In this document: positions 59,801 to 64,000 of the stretch, piece after piece
Layout: each line of letters starts with the position of its first letter
Position numbering within the stretch: the stretch's first letter is position 1
Assembly: GCA_029532415.1 (NCBI GenBank)
Contig: JAQOTA010000059.1
Location: 1-64,000 of the forward strand
Reading direction: 5' to 3'
DNA length: 64,000 nucleotides
Source: Marasmius tenuissimus
Lineage: Eukaryota; Basidiomycota; Agaricomycetes; Agaricales; Marasmiaceae
Translations under genes and position numbers: made by a program
Notes under the pieces: generated by a model
Database searches by the model: none
The model's input: only the letters and a program-made list of their open reading frames with translations
Told to the model about the DNA's origin: nothing

Positions 59801-60360
59801 TATCTGGAGTCCCTCCCAATCAGACGCACGTCCCTCTGCCACACAACCCTAGCACTTACACGCTTTTCGGACCACGTTTCTAGGAGATTATGAGCGACAC
59901 ACCATGACCGATGTCAACAAACTGGCCACTCACCTTCACCGGATCGTTATGTGTACACTGGAGATTGAACGAAACACACGGTGTACAAATTCCCCCCGGC
60001 ACCTTTGCACTGTCGCCTATAATTATCGAGTCAACTGCCGGACTCATTCAACAAATTCATGACAGTTCGCGTACATTTGACTACGAACACAGGTCCACGT
60101 CAGTCAACTGGCGCCTTGACAAACATTGCTACTCACTTTTCTTCCTGAAAGACGCGTCCCTGCTGTAAGCCAAAATTGTATTTTGTTGACTGAAAAGAAT
60201 ATACCCACCGCTCTAGAAGGAGAGGGGGCAAAGAATATCAGCCCCCTTAAAATCACTAACGAAAGGAATGTGGCATACTGCACATATCACAGGCTCCCTG
60301 GAGCCTCTTCTTCTTGGTTGTTGTCGGTGACGGACGCCCACTTTCTTCATCCGATGACAT
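56870..60360 (-). CDS. Zn2Cys6 fungal transcription factor, copy 1
   Basis: The start is MSSDEESGRPSPTTTKKKRL. The Zn2Cys6 cluster reads CDMC-KRKKIK-C, nine residues, then CTPC-VSFNLQ-C, with all six Cys. It is followed by KKRGPKS and a short coiled coil (YLEGRIKTLEEQL). The middle is the fungal-specific factor domain: NRFFGPSS, LMKSLIDLYFGNVNCFLPIL, LLLVCALGSRFSDDPRV, YELQYHC, GIRYAIELGAHRRKPEG, and PVECDDEYWD. The C-terminal 200 residues are Gln/Pro/Gly/Tyr-rich (activation-like) and end FMEREPQYQQHR. The DNA-binding domain is spread over microexons: exon 1 60360-60279, then 60212-60209 (4 nt), 60144-60137 (8 nt), 60080-60075 (6 nt) and 60016-59934. The targets are unknown. Confidence 0.88.
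60209..60212 (-). other. 4-nt microexon of transcription factor copy 1
   Basis: The minus strand reads CTTCTAG|AGCG|GTGGGT. Joined to the A ending exon 1 and the next 8-nt exon it gives Lys-Arg-Lys-Lys in the right place of the Zn2Cys6 consensus. Without it the frame is lost. Confidence 0.7.
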
Positions 60361-60783
60361 GGTAGGAGGAAAAGAAATGGATTTGGATCACTTTGGCGGT
60401 CGGTCGTGCCGATTTACAATGTCGTGATTGAGATTACGCTAGCATCAATTACGAAATTAGACCGAAAGGCTGTGCTCAACTCCAACCCTGAAGGTACGTA
60501 ATTTTCTCTGAATGGCAGAGTTTATACTTAGCAGATCAAAGACAGGTGGAATGATAGAGTACAGTATCGTATTGGATATAATAAATATGTGTACACGGTC
60601 TCTCTCCCGACTCTACATCGTTCACCAACATCTCCAAAGTCCATCTAAGTTGCGTGGGATCCCGAGGATCCAAACTGCCAGCGCTGACGAAGAAACAATG
60701 CACGTCAGACAGGGGATATTATAAAGACTCGGTTAAGCATTTTGACGCACCCGTCCGATCATTCGAGTCCAAGTGGGTCAGAG
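60361..60783. other. Intergenic between tandem transcription factors
   Basis: About 420 bp holding the promoter of copy 1 and the 3' end of copy 2, both on the minus strand. No motif stands out. Confidence 0.35.
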
Positions 60784-63700
60784 TTATTGGAAAATATCAG
60801 GATTATTCTGCATGAAGGCGTCCAAATCCAGCGACGACATGTTTTCGGCATACGAGCTCCAGTCTTCCAGTCGACTGTACCAGACCAAAGTAAGAGGTAA
60901 GAAACGGGGGTCCCAGGTTCACAGATCAGACAAACACGAACTTGGAACCCGCCCCATACAACTCATTCCATATAGCCATGTCGAAGACGGTTCCGACACT
61001 ACCATTTGTCTGACTTGGTGTGAGACCGGCGGTTTGGAATCCGCTCGGAGGAACCTGGGGACCGAGGTAATCCGGCACACCTTGTTGGACGTACAAGGAG
61101 GAGTCACCACCGAACGTTGACGCTGACATCCGATTGAACGCAATTCCAACATCAGACGGGGGTCTCCTGGAGCCCTCAGAGTCAAAGGGGCCAGGGAAAA
61201 ACGTCGTCCCATTGTTCTCATTGACGGGATTCGGGTCTTCGTCAAGCCCTCGTGAAAGTTCGTACACCAAATCACTTTTTGTAGTCACGTTAGATTTTGG
61301 CAGCCCAAACATTAGAGACCCTTGCAGTAGACTGAGACTCACGCGAATTTACCAGCGATCATCCAACTGATAACACCGTCAACGGAGGTTTCTAGTCCAT
61401 AGAAACCAAAAGCCACTCACTGGTTTTCACATGATTGAAAGACGCGAATCAACTTCCCTACGTCCTGCGCTGCTGGTGTATAGTCCACCTTGACTCCCGC
61501 CCGTTTACTACCCCATACATTGGTAAGAAGCAGGCATCCCGCCATGAACCCTAGAAACTGTTGGTGGGTGAGCTCAATAGCACCCTTGACAGGGAAGACG
61601 AAGCATGGAAACATACCACGACGTGGGGTAACATCACTGAATTCCTCTGTGTCAAAGCGTCCAGAACGTGGATACACGACTTTGCAGAGTGCGTGCATAT
61701 CGCCAGGCTGGCAAACGACAGAGGAGACGACTTCTGGACAAATCGGCGGTGAGCCTGTATTTGCACGACGTGATACATGCTGTGAATAAAGGCCGATTGC
61801 TCAAAGAAGAGTCCGGCTTCACGATCAGATTTCCAGTGGACTGTAGCATGACAGATTGGCACGAGCAATGCACGACGCGGAGGACATTGAACGACTCACG
61901 GTGTTCAGGAAGAGTACTCTTCCATTCGTTCAGTGCACTGTCCAGCTCTGTAACCATCTTCTGTTCCCAAGATGCCGTCAGTAAACCCATCATCAACTGG
62001 GGTTTTCGTATGGGGAACACCGTTCTCAGCGCGAACGACAGGATCTCGCACAGCTTGACAGTGGCAACGAAAGATGAGACGTAGGAGGGCTTGCCGGGGG
62101 GCTGTTTGAACGCCTCCTCAGGGTCCTCATTCTCCCAGTACTCGTCGTCGCACTCAATTGGTAGGTCGAGGTCAAAGCTAAATCGCTATCAGCCCGAGAG
62201 ATCAACTGAGTAGCGGTGTAGACTTACTCTTCGTCACGTATTGCGGAGGGCCGTCCAAGAACATTGCAAACGAATCTGTCCAGTACCACCAAAACCCTGT
62301 GAACTACAACGATCAATACGAACCCTAAAAATTGTCGGAGGCTCGACAGACCAGAATGTCCGCTTTTTCTGTTCATCATCGACTGTCATCTTGTGTCCAT
62401 CCACCGTGCGGCGATGTGCTCCCAGCTCGACAGCCCGTCTGATCCCTATCAAGATCGATTCCCGTTATAATGCCGGAGAGCTCTAATAGGCGGGCCTGGG
62501 ACTCACCAATACCAATCATATTCCACGAAGAGCTAGGACTAGATGTCCCAAGAATATACATCGCCGTCAGCTATTCAAGGTCCGTCAATGGAGTTGCGGT
62601 TATTGAGAACTAAAGGGTGACCTACACAGTGAAACTGAAGCTCGTACAAGCAAGGTGATTTGAACGTGCAAATATGGTGGGACTGAAGTTGCTCAAACCA
62701 TCTCCACCCCGCAGACAAGGAGTGGCCGGGTACGGCGAAGGCTCGTTCGTCGCCGGAATACCTAGCACCCAAGGCACAAACCGCTAGGACAACGGCACCA
62801 AAGTCGACATTCTCGTAGTGGAATCCGCGCATGATCTTCTGCTTGAAAGTGGGTTCGTGGAGAACTGGCATATGTACGTTGACGTGCCGAAAGTAAAGTG
62901 ATACCACAGATACCAGAAGCGAGTTATCTGGGAAAGCAAACGAAAGTTTAGGCTTGTCCGAAGTCTCGCTTTCCCACTATAAAGTTGCGCATTGATCATC
63001 TATGACCAAAGTAAGGTGAAAGCCTACTCACGGGCGGCGGGCACCAGAAGTAGGGACGTTTGTAGTGGGAATGGGAGTGGAAGCCATTGCGGCCAGTGAT
63101 TTCCTGCTTCGCTCCATGTGCACTCTTGAAGATAGCAAACGAACTAGCAGGCCCAAAAAAGCGTTCATGCATGTTGTTGCCAGTAAGAGAAAGCTTTTTA
63201 AGGTCTTCTGCTATTGCGAGATGGAAGAAATCCTCGTCATCCTCCTCAGTAGATGAAGAAGCTTGACCGGGGGACATATGATTGAGCGCCTCAGGGGAAG
63301 AATGATTGCTCGGGCTTAACGAGCGAGGACGCCCGAGAACGTTTGACACGCTAACATCCGTCTGGAATGCTGATCAGGGAACAGATCTGGAACGGAAGAT
63401 TTAGTCTGGTGCAAACCTTTCCCAGCGTGCTCTCCAGACTCTTGACGCGATTCTCGAGCAGAGACATGTAACTTCATATGGTCGTTACCACCAAGCACAA
63501 GGCCCTAGCAAAGCAAAAGGACGAACGAGTTCTTCGGTCCTCTCTTCTATATATTTGGCATTGAGTTGAGCTTCTGGAGGATTGAATTGTGGTGGGAGTC
63601 CTCGCCTTCATCGGTACGTTGTGAGTACATTCCAGGCCGAACGATAGACAATACGTGCATCGTTTGTCCGGTCTCGTTGCACTGTCACCTTTGGATGATA

Positions 63701-64000
63701 TTGCTGTGAGTTCTCAGATCGCAGGTTGAGCTCAAATCGGAGCTTACACTTGACTGTGTTGGGGAAATGATCAGTTCAAGCACGCAATCAGAGTCAATAG
63801 AGCACGCACTTTTCTTCCTATTAGTCCATACGCAAACATCTCTTCAACTTCCAGATATCCCAAAGAAAGAAGGTTCGACACTCACCTTCCTGCAACAGCA
63901 ATTAGCTTGATCAACGAAGTTATGATCATCAAGAAAGACTTACTACAAATGTCGCATGCACCCTGTAAACGCTTGTGTCGTCTGTCAGCAGACTCGCTGG
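60784..64000 (-). CDS. Zn2Cys6 fungal transcription factor, copy 2 (cut by the window edge)
   Basis: A paralogue of copy 1 in tandem, its 5' end lying beyond 64000. The visible N-terminal part is RRHKRLQGACDIC, with the cluster CDIC-RRKKIK-C, nine residues, CTYC-LSFGLE-C. KKRGPKN and a LLENRVKSLESTL coiled coil follow. The factor domain has ERFFGPASSF, SLYFRHVNVHMPVLHEPTF, VLAVCALGARYSGDERAF, YELQFHC, GIRRAVELGAHRRTVDGHKM and PIECDDEYWE. The tail ends LDLDAFMQNNPDIFQ, with a stop at 60784-60786. The DNA-binding domain uses microexons of 4 nt (63889-63886), 8 nt (63817-63810) and 6 nt (63753-63748), as in copy 1. The intron at 63605-63547 has a GC donor where copy 1 has GT. It lacks copy 1's long Gln/Tyr-rich tail. 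Confidence 0.87.
63886..63889 (-). other. 4-nt microexon of transcription factor copy 2
   Basis: The minus strand reads TTGCAG|GAAG|GTGAGT. Together with the A of the preceding exon and the next 8-nt exon it codes Arg-Arg-Lys-Lys, giving the exact CDIC-RRKKIK-C spacing. Confidence 0.75.

Noticed and set aside
28015..64000. A secondary-metabolite gene cluster (GMC, AACS, MFS, P450, Zn2Cys6 factors)
   Set aside because: The genes are spread over 35 kb among housekeeping genes and there is no core synthase, so co-function is not supported.

Overview
The window looks like nuclear DNA from a mushroom-forming basidiomycete (Agaricomycetes). Almost every gene is cut by many 48-70 bp GT-AG introns. 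There is a farnesylated-type pheromone precursor beginning MDAF and ending in CVIA, a GH62 enzyme with a C-terminal CBM1, a secreted GMC oxidoreductase, and several membrane-protein families that I know only from basidiomycetes. I cannot name the species. Gene models were built by hand by joining exons across splice sites; where I give exon coordinates, the exon lengths add up to a multiple of three.

Left part (1-16 kb): a lipopeptide mating-pheromone precursor candidate (858-977, minus), the GPI-transamidase subunit PIG-U (2461-4176), a weak membrane-gene candidate (about 4.6-5.2 kb), a long charged coiled-coil protein (5965-9876, minus), a GH62 arabinofuranosidase with CBM1 (11023-12506) and the spindle-checkpoint protein Mad1 (13261-16200). 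Next (16.7-28.1 kb): a small cluster of three diverged four-helix membrane proteins of one unnamed family, the middle one in sequence order apparently frame-broken, with a Ste11-like pseudokinase among them, then a secreted GH2 glycosidase, a short inverted-repeat element and a tRNA-Ala.

Centre (28.5-50 kb): a GMC oxidoreductase with a hydrophobic C-terminal tail, acetoacetyl-CoA synthetase, a multi-pass orphan membrane protein, and a tandem triplication of an intron-dense MFS transporter with duplicated promoter and 3' flanks. Right part (50.5-64 kb): a cytochrome P450 with two GC-AG introns, an ING-family PHD-finger protein, a tiny secreted peptide precursor that resembles an alpha-factor-type pheromone, a decayed membrane-protein gene, and two tandem Zn2Cys6 transcription factors. 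The second factor runs off the right edge.

The most striking structure is a set of microexons. Both transcription factors encode the basic stretch of the Zn2Cys6 DNA-binding domain with successive 4-, 8- and 6-nt exons, and all three MFS genes carry 9-nt and 7-nt exons. Functionally the window mixes housekeeping genes (PIG-U, Mad1, ING, AACS, tRNA) with accessory secretion, transport and signalling genes. I see no CRISPR array, rRNA, or intact transposase or reverse transcriptase.
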